A model generated the notes under the pieces. The model did not search any database and was not told where the DNA came from. It was given only the letters and a program-made list of their open reading frames with translations. Of a DNA stretch of 64,000 nt, positions 46,701 through 54,673 are shown one piece after another (the first letter of the stretch is position 1; each line of letters starts with the position of its first letter). Source of the DNA: UBA3206 sp963623875 (lineage in GTDB: Bacteria > Bacillota_I > Bacilli_A > Acholeplasmatales > Anaeroplasmataceae); assembly GCA_963623875.1 (NCBI GenBank), contig CAVFNL010000037.1:1-64000 (forward strand), given 5' to 3'. The position numbers and the translations under genes were made by a program.

Positions 46701-47577
46701 GAGCATCTACAGCTTCTTGTAGCATACGCTTTTCATTCTTAGTAATTAAGTGAGGCGCACCTGTTTCATATTGTCTCTTTAAACGATTATTTCTATTTAA
46801 AATTCTACGATATAAATCATTTAAATCTGTAGTCGCAAATCTTCCTCCATCTAGTTGTACCATAGGTCTTAAATCTGGTGGTATAACAGGAAGGATATGA
46901 AGAATCATCCATTCAGGTTTATTTTCAGAATGGTAGAATGCTTCTACAACTTCAAGTCTCTTGATAGTTTTATCACGAGTTTGTTTTGATGAAGTATTTA
47001 ACTCTTTACGAAGTTTTGTAACTTCTTTCTTTAAGTCAAGTTTCTTTAATAAAGTTTCAACAGCTTCTGCTCCTGTTTGAGCTTCGAAACTATGTCCAAA
47101 CTTTTCATAATAGTTACTATATTCTTGTTCAGATATAATTTGTCTGTATTTTAATCCTGTTTGACCTGGATTAATTACAATGTATGAAGCAAGATATACA
47201 ACTTGTTCTAGATCCTTAGCTTTAATATCTAAAAGTGTTGCGATTCTTGATGGTGAATTACGAAGATACCATGCATGAACGACAGGGCTTGCAAGAGCAA
47301 TATGCCCCATACGTTCACGACGTACTTTAGAGTCAGTTAATTCAACTCCACACTTTTCACAAATTTTACCCTTAGCGTCTGATCTCTTAGATTTTCCACA
47401 GTAGCATTGATAATCTTTTGTTGGACCAAATATTTTTTCACAGAATAGTCCATCTGGCTCTGGTTTTAGCGTACGATAGTTAATAGTCTCGTGCTTTTTA
47501 ACCTCACCATGAGACCAAGATAGAATTTCTTCAGGAGATGCTAATCTAATTTTAATATATTTGAATTTTTTGCTCAT
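43762..47577 (-). CDS. rpoC: RNA polymerase beta' subunit
   Basis: A 1,271-residue, full-length beta'. The N-terminal zinc finger (CYCGKSKRSDAKGKICEKCG), clamp region NRAPTLHRLGIQAFEP, the catalytic NADFDGDQMAVH with three Asp residues, the bridge-helix/trigger-loop part (TQLTMRTFHTGG) and the second zinc site (CGARFGVCKKCYG) are present. The C-terminus is short and acidic. The start follows GGAGG and lies 12 bases after rpoB. The two genes are separate, not fused. Confidence 0.98.
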   Translation of the reverse strand: MSKKFKYIKIRLASPEEILSWSHGEVKKHETINYRTLKPEPDGLFCEKIFGPTKDYQCYCGKSKRSDAKGKICEKCGVELTDSKVRRERMGHIALASPVVHAWYLRNSPSRIATLLDIKAKDLEQVVYLASYIVINPGQTGLKYRQIISEQEYSNYYEKFGHSFEAQTGAEAVETLLKKLDLKKEVTKLRKELNTSSKQTRDKTIKRLEVVEAFYHSENKPEWMILHILPVIPPDLRPMVQLDGGRFATTDLNDLYRRILNRNNRLKRQYETGAPHLITKNEKRMLQEAVDALIDSSKARGRGNDNRTRPLKCLSDLLRGKQGRFRQNLLGKRVDYSGRSVIVVGPDLKMYQCGLPKEMALTLFRPFVIRGLIEQATRLGNSMNVAAAKRICEKQDDMVWPVLEKVIREHPVLLNRAPTLHRLGIQAFEPVLVEGKAIRLHPLVTTPFNADFDGDQMAVHVPLSLEAQAEARLLMLASNNILNPRDGEPVVTPSQDMILGNYYLTSERKYDAKDEPKEKNEGNFYNNEEEAYIAYKNGDITLRTRIFMRPSSLDKRRFGIYTNPDLEKDSDGLRIPTEFVDTNGKYLFTTLGKVIFNKILPEDFPFLNEPTNENLKDAIPSKYLITPTEENIKEALSRAEQKPFDKKIIKKIIAHVFKIHQMTTTSVFLDNLKDQGYKYSTLAGITISAADVDVYDKKDDMIADADKKVAHIKEMFDLGLLTDKERVKMVQKIWEVTKDAIEKNLWDTMKTQKDNGIFIMADSGSRGSSSNFVQLAGMRGLMSKPNGGIIEVPVKANFKEGLSVSEFFISTHGARKGSTDTALKTAESGYLTRRLVDVSQDVIISMDDCGSERGFDVEAVLDNDNKVIVGLQERITGRFLAKDVINPKTGEVVATRNTFVNEDLASIICDALDAKNNLTTAKVCIRSNVTCGARFGVCKKCYGRNLATNNIVEVGEAVGTVAAQAIGEPGTQLTMRTFHTGGVATSADITQGLPRVQELFEIRKPKGKATLSEFSGTIKSIEKTKAGYVIVIDTTDGEESYTVDATTELLVSEGQKINRGDRLNKGSLVPREILRIKDAAAVQKYIIEEVQKVYRAQGVDLSDKHIEIIVRQMMRKIRVDQQGSTKLLPGHEVGVVEFRDAVKKAIINGGELPTGKPVLLGITKAALGSPSWLSAASFQETTRILTDAAIRGQVDTLVGLKENIIVGGLIPAGTGTLIEKEFSCEHRPAEVDETLETIEDEIIDDYDDENNQILDDDFDDVPEEEATDENL

Positions 47578-47589
47578 TAGTTAATCCTC

Positions 47590-50500
47590 CTACATACCAA
47601 ATTTTTGAATATAATCTTCACTATTATTATCAAGTTCTACAATAGATTTTTCTATTTCGTTTTTACCATCTTCAGTGATTAATTCAACATGTAATCCTAA
47701 AGCTTGTAATTCACGAGCTAGAACTCTAAATGATTCAGGTAATGCTGCTTCTGGTAATGGTTTACCATCAGTGATTGCTTTAAATACTTTATTACGACCA
47801 ACGATATCGTCAGACTTAATAGTTAACATTTCTTGTAATGTGTGTGCTGCTCCATAAGCTTGAAGAGCCCAAACTTCCATTTCTCCGAAACGTTGACCTC
47901 CGTTTTGAGCCTTTCCTCCCATAGGTTGTTGAGTAACTAAAGTATAAGGTCCTACTGAACGTGCATGAATCTTATCGTCAACCATGTGTCCTAACTTGAT
48001 CATGTACATAATTCCTACGTTAACCTTTCCTTCAAATGGCTCACCAGAACGTCCATCATAAAGTGTAATCTTACCATCTTGTGCAATTCCTTCAACTGAA
48101 TCAAAGATATCTTTATAATCTTTTTCAAGTGAAGTAATTAACTCTTGTGCTTCATCTAATAAAGCATCATGGGCTGTAGCTATAGCCATATTGCTATATC
48201 TACGTTGTTTATTGAAGTCATCTTCATCACTATTTAATTGTTCTAGAATTTCAATAGTTTTTGCAGTTCTAGAATCATTTTTATTTTTCATTGCATCAAT
48301 AAGTTTTTCTGATGCATTTTTAAATTTCTTAACGTTAGTTGCTTCATCAAGCATATCATTGATATCCTTAGTTGTAGCACCATCAAATACTGGAGTTGCA
48401 CATTTAACACCTAGTGTTTGTGCTGCAAGTCCTAAATGAAGTTCTAGTACTTGTCCAATGTTCATACGTGAAGGAACTCCTTGAGGGTTTAACATAATAT
48501 CTAATGGTTTTCCATCAGCGCTATATGGCATATCCTCAACTGGAACAATATTAGAAATAACACCCTTATTTCCATGACGTCCTGACATCTTATCTCCAAC
48601 TTGAATCTTACGTTTTTGAACAATGTAAACTCTTACTACCTCATTAACACCAGGTCCTAGTTCATCTCCATTGCTCTTCTTGAAGTGTTCAACTGAACGA
48701 ACAACTCCTCCTCCACCATGAGGTACACGAAGAGAAGTATCCCTTACTTCTCTTGCCTTATCACCAAAGATAGCTACTAATAACTTCTCTTCAGGTGTAG
48801 GTTCTGTTTGTCCCTTAGGCGTAGTTTTACCTACAAGGATATCTCCTTCTTTAACTTCAGTACCAACGATTACAATTCCATCCTCGTCTAGATACTTAAT
48901 CATATCTGCCCCAACGTTAGGAATATCTGATGTAAACTCTTCTTTTCCTAATTTAGTATCACGACATTGAATTTCAAATTCATCGATGTGTACAGATGTA
49001 TAGTAGTCATATTTAACCATATTTTCTGACATAATGACGGCATCCTCAAAGTTATATCCGTCCCATGTCATAAATCCAACTCTTACATTACGTCCTAAAG
49101 CAAGTTCTCCTTGTTGCATTGATTGACCATCCGCAATAATTTCTCCTGCTTCTACAGTGTCACCAACATGTACAATTGGACGTTGCCAAATTGTAGTAGA
49201 TGAGTTTGAACGTAAGAATTGAAGCATATCATATCTTCTTTCATCACCTGTTGTTTCAGTGATTATAATTTTCTTAGCATCAACATATTTTACAACTCCA
49301 CCAAGAACTGCTCTACATGCAGATCCAGAGTCACGAGCTGCGAAGTGCTCCATACCAGTTCCTACATAAGGAGATTCTGGTGCGATGATAGGTACTGCTT
49401 GACGTTGCATGTTGGCTCCCATTAGTGCACGAGTAGCATCGTCATGCTCTAGGAATGGAATACATGCTGCCGCAACTGATACAACTTGTTTTGGAGAAAC
49501 GTCCATTGCATCTACTTGATCAGCTGTAACGAATAATGTTTCACCATTATAACGTCCAATGATTTGTTGTTTTACAGTATTTCCGTATTCATCAACATAT
49601 TCTTCAAGAATATGACCTTTTTCATCTAGTTTAGTAGCTGCAGATGCGATACATAAACCATCTTCTTTATCTGCAGTGAAATATTTAACTTCATCAGAAA
49701 CATATTTCTTTCCGTTTTCATCAAGTTTTACCATTAAATAAGGAGTCTTGATAAATCCGTATTCATCAACTTGTGCATATGTTGCAAGTGATGTGATAAG
49801 TCCGATTGAAGGACCTTCTGGTGTTTCAATAGGGCACATACGTCCATAATGTGAATCATGTACGTCACGAACTTCGGCTCCGGCACGATCACGTGAAATA
49901 CCTCCACTACCTAGTGCAGATACACGACGTTTGTTAGTAATTTCAGCAAGTGGATTTTCTTGATCCATGAATTGTGATAATTGTGATGAACCAAAGAAAT
50001 CCTTTAATGTAGATGTTAAAGGCTTAATATTAATTAAGCTTTGAGGAGTAACTGTCGCCATATCTGCAGTACTCATTCTTTCCTTAACATTCTTAGTTAA
50101 TTTACCAAATCCAATTCTAAATTGATTTACTAATAATTCTCCGATTAAACGAAGACGTCTATTTCCTAGGTGGTCGATGTCATCTAACGTTCCAACACCA
50201 TCATATAAATTAAAGTAGTAACCAAATGATGCGATTATATCAGATAATGTTAAATGTAATGAAGTTTCTCTTTGATCGCTTCCATAAATTGTAACATTAT
50301 GAGTTTTACCAGCTTCGCTAACTTCTACAGTTAAAACCTCACAAACAGGGTTTTCAGCTAAGCTATTATTTAAATTAATAACTGTACGTAAAGCAGCACG
50401 AGCCTTAGATAGCTTGTTTACAACACCAGTTGTAATCTTAGTACCCTTAGTCTCAACAACTTCGCCTTCTGAATATAATAATTCTCCAGTCTCTTCATCA

Positions 50501-51408
50501 AATATATCTTCATGAGCTACAACATCATAAGCAAGAACATGTCCTTTTGCACGTTGAAGACAATCAAGTTTTTGATTATATTTATAACGTCCAACTTTTT
50601 GAAGATCATAACGTCCTTCATCAAATAGATGTTCTACAACGTAAGTTCTAGCATCATCAGCTGGTGCAGTTTCACCATCACGAAGTTTCTTATATAATTC
50701 AACTACAGCTTGATCAGAATTTGTTGTTTCATCTTTCTCTAATGTAGCATTGATTTTTGCATTGTCTCCAAAAACCGCCTTGATTTCATCATCAGTCGAA
50801 AGACCGAATGCACGAAGCATAGTTGTTAGTGGAAGTTTCTTTTTACGGTCTAGTTTTCCATAAAGAACATCCTTTGGACCCGCTTCAAATTCAATCCAAG
50901 CTCCACGTGTTGGCATAACTTGTCCTGTGTATCTAGTTTCACCAGATTTAGGATCAATTTCTTTACCATAATATACACCTGAAGAACGAACAATTTGAGA
51001 AATAACTACACGTTCAGCACCATTAATGACAAAAGTACCTACTGGTGTCATATAAGGCATTTCTCCCATGAATAATTCATGTTCAATAATTTGACCTGTC
51101 TCTTCGTTTTCAAGTCTTACATTACACTTAAGTGGGCGTGAATAATTAATTCTTCTTAATTTACATTCTACAATTCCGTATTTAGGATCTTCAAAATGAT
51201 AATCACCAAAATATACTTTTAGTTTCTCATTGAATGAAGTAATTGGCGAAACACTTTCAAATACCTCACCTAATCCTGTTTCAACGAAGTCTTGGAAAGA
51301 TTTCTTTTGAATTCCAATCAAGTCAGGAAGTTCAACCTCAGTACGAACCTTAGAGAAGTTACGTCTTTCAGCTCTTTTTCCGTATTTAACTACTTTGTAA
51401 CCTACCAT
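47590..51408 (-). CDS. rpoB: RNA polymerase beta subunit
   Basis: A 1,272-residue beta subunit. The rifampicin region reads FFGSSQLSQFMDQENPLAEI, then TNKRRVSALGSGGISRDRAG, with the usual sensitive-type Gln, Asp and His/Asn-position residues (NKRRVSALG); RDVHDSHYGRMCPIETPEGP and the C-terminal GGKAQNGGQRFGEMEVWALQ are conserved. A perfect promoter lies upstream, overlapping the preceding gene's stop, so rpoBC can be expressed apart from the ribosomal genes. AAGGAGTGG precedes the ATG. Confidence 0.98.
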   Translation of the reverse strand: MVGYKVVKYGKRAERRNFSKVRTEVELPDLIGIQKKSFQDFVETGLGEVFESVSPITSFNEKLKVYFGDYHFEDPKYGIVECKLRRINYSRPLKCNVRLENEETGQIIEHELFMGEMPYMTPVGTFVINGAERVVISQIVRSSGVYYGKEIDPKSGETRYTGQVMPTRGAWIEFEAGPKDVLYGKLDRKKKLPLTTMLRAFGLSTDDEIKAVFGDNAKINATLEKDETTNSDQAVVELYKKLRDGETAPADDARTYVVEHLFDEGRYDLQKVGRYKYNQKLDCLQRAKGHVLAYDVVAHEDIFDEETGELLYSEGEVVETKGTKITTGVVNKLSKARAALRTVINLNNSLAENPVCEVLTVEVSEAGKTHNVTIYGSDQRETSLHLTLSDIIASFGYYFNLYDGVGTLDDIDHLGNRRLRLIGELLVNQFRIGFGKLTKNVKERMSTADMATVTPQSLINIKPLTSTLKDFFGSSQLSQFMDQENPLAEITNKRRVSALGSGGISRDRAGAEVRDVHDSHYGRMCPIETPEGPSIGLITSLATYAQVDEYGFIKTPYLMVKLDENGKKYVSDEVKYFTADKEDGLCIASAATKLDEKGHILEEYVDEYGNTVKQQIIGRYNGETLFVTADQVDAMDVSPKQVVSVAAACIPFLEHDDATRALMGANMQRQAVPIIAPESPYVGTGMEHFAARDSGSACRAVLGGVVKYVDAKKIIITETTGDERRYDMLQFLRSNSSTTIWQRPIVHVGDTVEAGEIIADGQSMQQGELALGRNVRVGFMTWDGYNFEDAVIMSENMVKYDYYTSVHIDEFEIQCRDTKLGKEEFTSDIPNVGADMIKYLDEDGIVIVGTEVKEGDILVGKTTPKGQTEPTPEEKLLVAIFGDKAREVRDTSLRVPHGGGGVVRSVEHFKKSNGDELGPGVNEVVRVYIVQKRKIQVGDKMSGRHGNKGVISNIVPVEDMPYSADGKPLDIMLNPQGVPSRMNIGQVLELHLGLAAQTLGVKCATPVFDGATTKDINDMLDEATNVKKFKNASEKLIDAMKNKNDSRTAKTIEILEQLNSDEDDFNKQRRYSNMAIATAHDALLDEAQELITSLEKDYKDIFDSVEGIAQDGKITLYDGRSGEPFEGKVNVGIMYMIKLGHMVDDKIHARSVGPYTLVTQQPMGGKAQNGGQRFGEMEVWALQAYGAAHTLQEMLTIKSDDIVGRNKVFKAITDGKPLPEAALPESFRVLARELQALGLHVELITEDGKNEIEKSIVELDNNSEDYIQKFGM

Positions 51409-51450
51409 TTAAGCCACTCCTTTTTATTTTCTTTTTAAAATTTAAAGCAC

Positions 51451-51472
51451 AAAATGCCATATCTAGCATTTT
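51451..51472 (-). promoter_or_regulatory. Hairpin at the 5' end of the rpoB transcript
   Basis: AAAATGC and GCATTTT pair around an eight-base loop, beginning at about the predicted transcription start. It may stabilise the rpoB mRNA; the weak T run afterwards argues against a strong terminator. Confidence 0.5.
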
Positions 51473-51475
51473 AAC

Positions 51476-51504
51476 ATTATAATTTGTTTTTGTGTATATG
51501 TCAA
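51476..51504 (-). promoter_or_regulatory. Consensus promoter for rpoB-rpoC
   Basis: TTGACA (51499-51504) and TATAAT (51476-51481) are both perfect and 17 bases apart. The TGA stop of the methyltransferase gene lies within the -35 box. Confidence 0.9.
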
Positions 51505-52112
51505 CAGCATTTCACGCTTTTTAAGATAAAATATCCTTTATTTTTACAAACCACTTCACAATTAGAAAACAATTTCTCTAAATGCGCTATAGATGAAGGC
51601 GCACCTTGTTTCTTTTGTATAACAACCCATAGTTCTCCGTTACACTCAAGGTGATTATAAGCTCCATCATAAATATCAAATACAACCTTCTTACCCGCTC
51701 TTATAGGTGGATTAGTTATAATTGATGAAAATTTCATATCGCTTGGAATAGAATCGTATATATAGCTCTTTTGTGCTTTAGCTTTAATAACTTTATTGAT
51801 TCCAATATTTTCATTTGTAAGGTTTAGGGCTCGCTCGTTAATATCTACCATCAATACTTCTTTATCGTAAAGTGTAGATACAACTATTCCTATTGGTCCA
51901 TACCCACACCCCATGTCTAAAATTGGTGCGTTTATGGAATTTGGGGTAAAGGCTTCAAGCATTGTATAAGACCCGAAGTCAATATATTTTTTAGAGAAAA
52001 CCCCAGCATCAGTTTTAAATTTAAAACGATGTTCTCTAAAAGTAAAATCATATATGTTAGGATCAGATTTTAATCCTTCCTGTTTTTCTGAATAATAAAA
52101 GTTTTCACACAT
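51501..52112 (-). CDS. Class I SAM-dependent methyltransferase (RsmC-like, YbxB type)
   Basis: About 203 residues of the small RsmC-like methyltransferase family usually found between rplL and rpoB in Gram-positives. SAM motif I is ILDMGCGYGPIGIVV, followed by VLMVDINERAL; motif IV is IITNPPIRAG, the NPPF-type motif of base N-methyltransferases; KKQGAPSS follows. It is thought to methylate guanine in 16S rRNA. ATG 52112 is chosen because the longer frame starts inside the rplL terminator; no clear ribosome site precedes it. It ends in TGA. Confidence 0.88.
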   Translation of the reverse strand: MCENFYYSEKQEGLKSDPNIYDFTFREHRFKFKTDAGVFSKKYIDFGSYTMLEAFTPNSINAPILDMGCGYGPIGIVVSTLYDKEVLMVDINERALNLTNENIGINKVIKAKAQKSYIYDSIPSDMKFSSIITNPPIRAGKKVVFDIYDGAYNHLECNGELWVVIQKKQGAPSSIAHLEKLFSNCEVVCKNKGYFILKSVKCC

Positions 52113-52122
52113 ATAACAATAG

Positions 52123-52158
52123 ACACAAAAACCTGTGGCCTCATTTTCGACCACAGGT
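52123..52158 (-). terminator. Terminator or attenuator between rplL and the methyltransferase
   Basis: ACCTGTGGTC and GGCCACAGGT pair around an eight-base loop, followed by TTTTTGTG on the minus strand. It should cut or lower transcription from the ribosomal genes into rpoBC. Confidence 0.82.
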
Positions 52159-52175
52159 GTAATGTCTTAAGTTAA

Positions 52176-52550
52176 TTACTTAACTTCAACCTCTGCTCCA
52201 GCCTCAACAAGCTTAGCTTTAATATCTTCAGCTTCAGCCTTAGAAACCTTTTCCTTAACTGCCTTAGGAGCAGCTTCAACTAAATCCTTAGCTTCCTTAA
52301 GTCCAAGTCCAGTTAATTCCTTAACAACCTTGATAACTTGAATCTTCTTTTCTCCAGCTGACTTTAATACTACATCAAACTCAGTTTGTTCTGCTTCAGC
52401 AGCAGCTCCAGTTCCAGCAGCAGGTGCAGCAGCAACTGCAGTTGGGTCGATTCCATATGCTTCCTTCATAGCATCTACTAATTCCTTGATTTCAAGGATA
52501 GTCATTTCATTTAATGAATTGATAAATTCGTCTTTATTTAACTTAGCCAT
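52176..52550 (-). CDS. rplL: Ribosomal protein L7/L12
   Basis: A 124-residue stalk protein: N-terminal dimerisation helices (LNEMTILEIKELVDAMKEAY), an Ala-rich hinge (PTAVAAAPAAGTGAAAEAEQ) and the conserved C-terminal factor-binding domain (EKKIQVIKVVKELTGLGLKE, AKDLVEAAPKAVKEKV). It recruits translation GTPases to the ribosome. It follows rplJ with a 55-base gap and CGGAGG upstream. Confidence 0.98.
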   Translation of the reverse strand: MAKLNKDEFINSLNEMTILEIKELVDAMKEAYGIDPTAVAAAPAAGTGAAAEAEQTEFDVVLKSAGEKKIQVIKVVKELTGLGLKEAKDLVEAAPKAVKEKVSKAEAEDIKAKLVEAGAEVEVK

Positions 52551-52605
52551 TTTAATTTTCCTCCGTATGTTTTTAATGTTTTATAAGCTAATTTTGTTTA
52601 CAAGA

Positions 52606-53112
52606 TTAAGCAGCTTGCTCTTCTTGTTTTTCGCAGATCATGTTAAGTCCAATAGATAATTGAGTTAATGTTCCTAACATACCAGCTGCTAATTGAGTTA
52701 ATAATGTCTCTCTTGATGGTAATGTAGCTAAAGTTTGTAACTTAGCAAAGTCATAAATTTCTCCATCAACAACACCTTTTTCGATAACAACTTTATCGTT
52801 ATCTTTAGCGAAATTGAATAATCCCTTAGCTGGTGCAACGATATCTTCACCAGAGAATGCTATAGCAACAGCACCCTTTAAAGCATCAGCGAAATCACCA
52901 TATCCTAGTTGCTCTGAAGCACGACGGCTAATATTATTCTTAATTACACTAACATGGCATCCATCCTTAAGTAATTCTCTTCTTAAGTTTTGGAATTGTT
53001 CAACTGTTAAACCTTGATACTTGAAAGCGATGAAAGCTTTTGTAGTTTTCATCTTTTCAGCAACTTCATTAACTAATTGAGACTTTTGTTCAATAACAGT
53101 TTGTTTTGCCAC
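52606..53112 (-). CDS. rplJ: Ribosomal protein L10
   Basis: A 168-residue protein anchoring L7/L12 dimers at the stalk base. Typical stretches are MKTTKAFIAFKYQGLTVEQF, LRRELLKDG, VIKNNISRRA and LPSRETLLTQLAAGML. The start is GTG, with GGAGGTG eight bases upstream. The 138-base leader before it holds the L10 autoregulatory RNA. Confidence 0.97.
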   Translation of the reverse strand: MAKQTVIEQKSQLVNEVAEKMKTTKAFIAFKYQGLTVEQFQNLRRELLKDGCHVSVIKNNISRRASEQLGYGDFADALKGAVAIAFSGEDIVAPAKGLFNFAKDNDKVVIEKGVVDGEIYDFAKLQTLATLPSRETLLTQLAAGMLGTLTQLSIGLNMICEKQEEQAA

Positions 53113-53124
53113 TTTAATGACACC

Positions 53125-53248
53125 TCCATATAAATTTTAAAAATCCTTATCCACGCCGAAGTGTAGAAAAGGATTTTGCAATCTTTTTTGTTCACACCTC
53201 GGTAGAAATTGAGTGCTAAGCACGCCTACTTTCTTCGGTATAAGATTT
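53125..53248 (-). promoter_or_regulatory. Ribosomal L10 leader RNA
   Basis: Between rplA and rplJ the minus strand shows ACCGAAGAAAGTAGGCG, GCTTAGC, CTACCGAGGTGTGAA, the pattern of the L10 leader bound by the L10-L12 complex. It is followed by a strong hairpin (AAATCCTT/AAGGATTT with a TTCG loop and TTTTT after it), likely the attenuator. Excess L10 should repress rplJL. Confidence 0.85.
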
Positions 53249-53250
53249 AA

Positions 53251-53952
53251 TTACTTTGCTGCAGATAATATAGAGTCTGCATTAACCTTGATTCCAGGAC
53301 CCATAGTTGTAGCCACTGAAACGTTTAATACATAGTTTCCTTTTACTGTAGCAGGACGAGCCTTAACTAATAAATCATAGATAGCTCTTAAGTTTTGAGC
53401 TAATTTCTCAGCTCCGAAAGAAACCTTTCCAAATGGACAGTGAATGTTTCCTACCTTATCAACACGGTATTCAACCTTTCCATTCTTGATTTCCTTAACT
53501 GCATTAGCAACATTCATAGTTACTGTTCCAGTCTTAGGGTTTGGCATTAGTCCTTTAGGTCCTAATACTCTTCCTAGTCTTCCTAGTTCACCCATCATAT
53601 CTGGAGTTGCAACGATTACATCAAATTCGAACCAACCTTGTTGAATCTTATTGATATAGTCTGAATCTCCAACATAATCAGCACCAGCCTCTTCAGCTTC
53701 CTTAGCCTTAGCTCCACGAGTTAAAACTAATACACGACGAGTCTTTCCAGTACCATTAGGTAAAACTACTGCTCCACGTAGATTTTGGTCAGCCTTACGT
53801 GGATCAACATTAAGACGGATAGCAACATCTGCAGTCGCATCAAACTTAGTTGTAGAAGTTTTAACTAATAATTCTAAAGCTTCTGCTAAGTCATACTTCT
53901 TGTTTGCATCAACAAGTTTTGCAACTTCAGCGTATTTTTTTCCTCTCTTCAT
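53251..53952 (-). CDS. rplA: Ribosomal protein L1
   Basis: About 233 residues. It begins MKRGKKYAEVAKLVD and has FDATADVAIRLNVDPRKADQ, NLRGAVVLPNGTGK, GRVLGPKGLMPNPKTGTVT and the C-terminal VKGNYVLNVSVATTMGPGIK. It forms the mobile L1 stalk and in many bacteria represses its own mRNA. ATG 53952 is chosen because AGGAGG precedes it. The leader contains a motif also present before rplK. Confidence 0.98.
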   Translation of the reverse strand: MKRGKKYAEVAKLVDANKKYDLAEALELLVKTSTTKFDATADVAIRLNVDPRKADQNLRGAVVLPNGTGKTRRVLVLTRGAKAKEAEEAGADYVGDSDYINKIQQGWFEFDVIVATPDMMGELGRLGRVLGPKGLMPNPKTGTVTMNVANAVKEIKNGKVEYRVDKVGNIHCPFGKVSFGAEKLAQNLRAIYDLLVKARPATVKGNYVLNVSVATTMGPGIKVNADSILSAAK

Positions 53953-53970
53953 AATAATCCTCCTAAAAAT

Positions 53971-53995
53971 GTGGTATAGCGGGATATCCTCCCAC
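53971..53995 (-). promoter_or_regulatory. Possible L1-binding leader element before rplA
   Basis: On the minus strand GTGGGAGGATA is followed after eight bases by ACCACATTTT, so GTGG and CCAC can pair around a purine-rich loop. The same pattern occurs before rplK at 54483-54514, consistent with L1 autoregulation. Confidence 0.5.
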
Positions 53996-54028
53996 AAGTT
54001 TTTAGGTCGTTTTTATAACAACCTTAAA

Positions 54029-54454
54029 TTAATCTTCAACGACGATTCCCATATTTCTAGCTGTTCCAGCAATAATTCTTGCTGCAGCTTCAACGTCGTT
54101 TGCGTTTAAGTCTGGCATCTTCATTTCAGCAATTTCTTTAACCTTTGCTCTTGAAATTTTAGCTACTTTTGTAGTCTTAGGATTTCCAGCACCTTTTTCG
54201 ATTCCACAAGCCTTCTTTAATAATTCAGCTGCAGGTGGAGTCTTAACGATAAATGTAAATGAACGGTCTTCATATACAGATATTACAACTGGTAAAATGT
54301 ATCCCATCTTGTCCTTAGTTTGCTCATTGAATTGAGAACAGAAACCTGGAATATTAACTCCGGCTTGTCCTAGAGCTGGTCCTACTGGTGGAGCTGGGTT
54401 AGCTTTACCTGCTTGGATTTGTAACTTAACCTCTTTTACAATTTTCTTTGCCAT
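54029..54454 (-). CDS. rplK: Ribosomal protein L11
   Basis: A 141-residue protein. The N-terminal domain shows IQAGKANPAPPVGPALGQAG, NIPGFCSQFNEQTKDKMG; the C-terminal domain that binds 23S rRNA shows KTPPAAELLKKACGIEKGAG and the final AAARIIAGTARNMGIVV. It forms the GTPase-associated centre. ATG 54454 follows AAGGAGG; the longer frame starts in the leader. nusG and secE, often upstream, are not adjacent here. Confidence 0.98.
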   Translation of the reverse strand: MAKKIVKEVKLQIQAGKANPAPPVGPALGQAGVNIPGFCSQFNEQTKDKMGYILPVVISVYEDRSFTFIVKTPPAAELLKKACGIEKGAGNPKTTKVAKISRAKVKEIAEMKMPDLNANDVEAAARIIAGTARNMGIVVED

Positions 54455-54482
54455 GGTAATAAGTTCCTCCTTACTTTTCAAA

Positions 54483-54514
54483 ATGTGGTCATTGGACGTA
54501 AAGTATCCTCCCAC
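54483..54514 (-). promoter_or_regulatory. Possible L1-binding leader element before rplK
   Basis: GTGGGAGGATAC is followed by GACCACATTTT, allowing a GTGG/CCAC stem with a purine-rich asymmetric loop, as before rplA. Confidence 0.5.
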
Positions 54515-54542
54515 TTACGTGATTATACACACGTGCTTATAT

Positions 54543-54572
54543 ATTTTAACAAATATTAGCAACGTTTGTCAA
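54543..54572 (-). promoter_or_regulatory. Promoter of the rplK-rplA-rplJ-rplL operon
   Basis: A perfect TTGACA (54567-54572) and TAAAAT (54543-54548) are 18 bases apart, about 90 bases before rplK. Confidence 0.75.
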
Positions 54573-54673
54573 TATCTTTTTTCATAATTTCGTTTGCCCG
54601 AAAATAAGAACATATTATCTTAATTAAAGATAGGAATAAAGTCCATCAAAATAATTTTATAACTAGTAAATTA

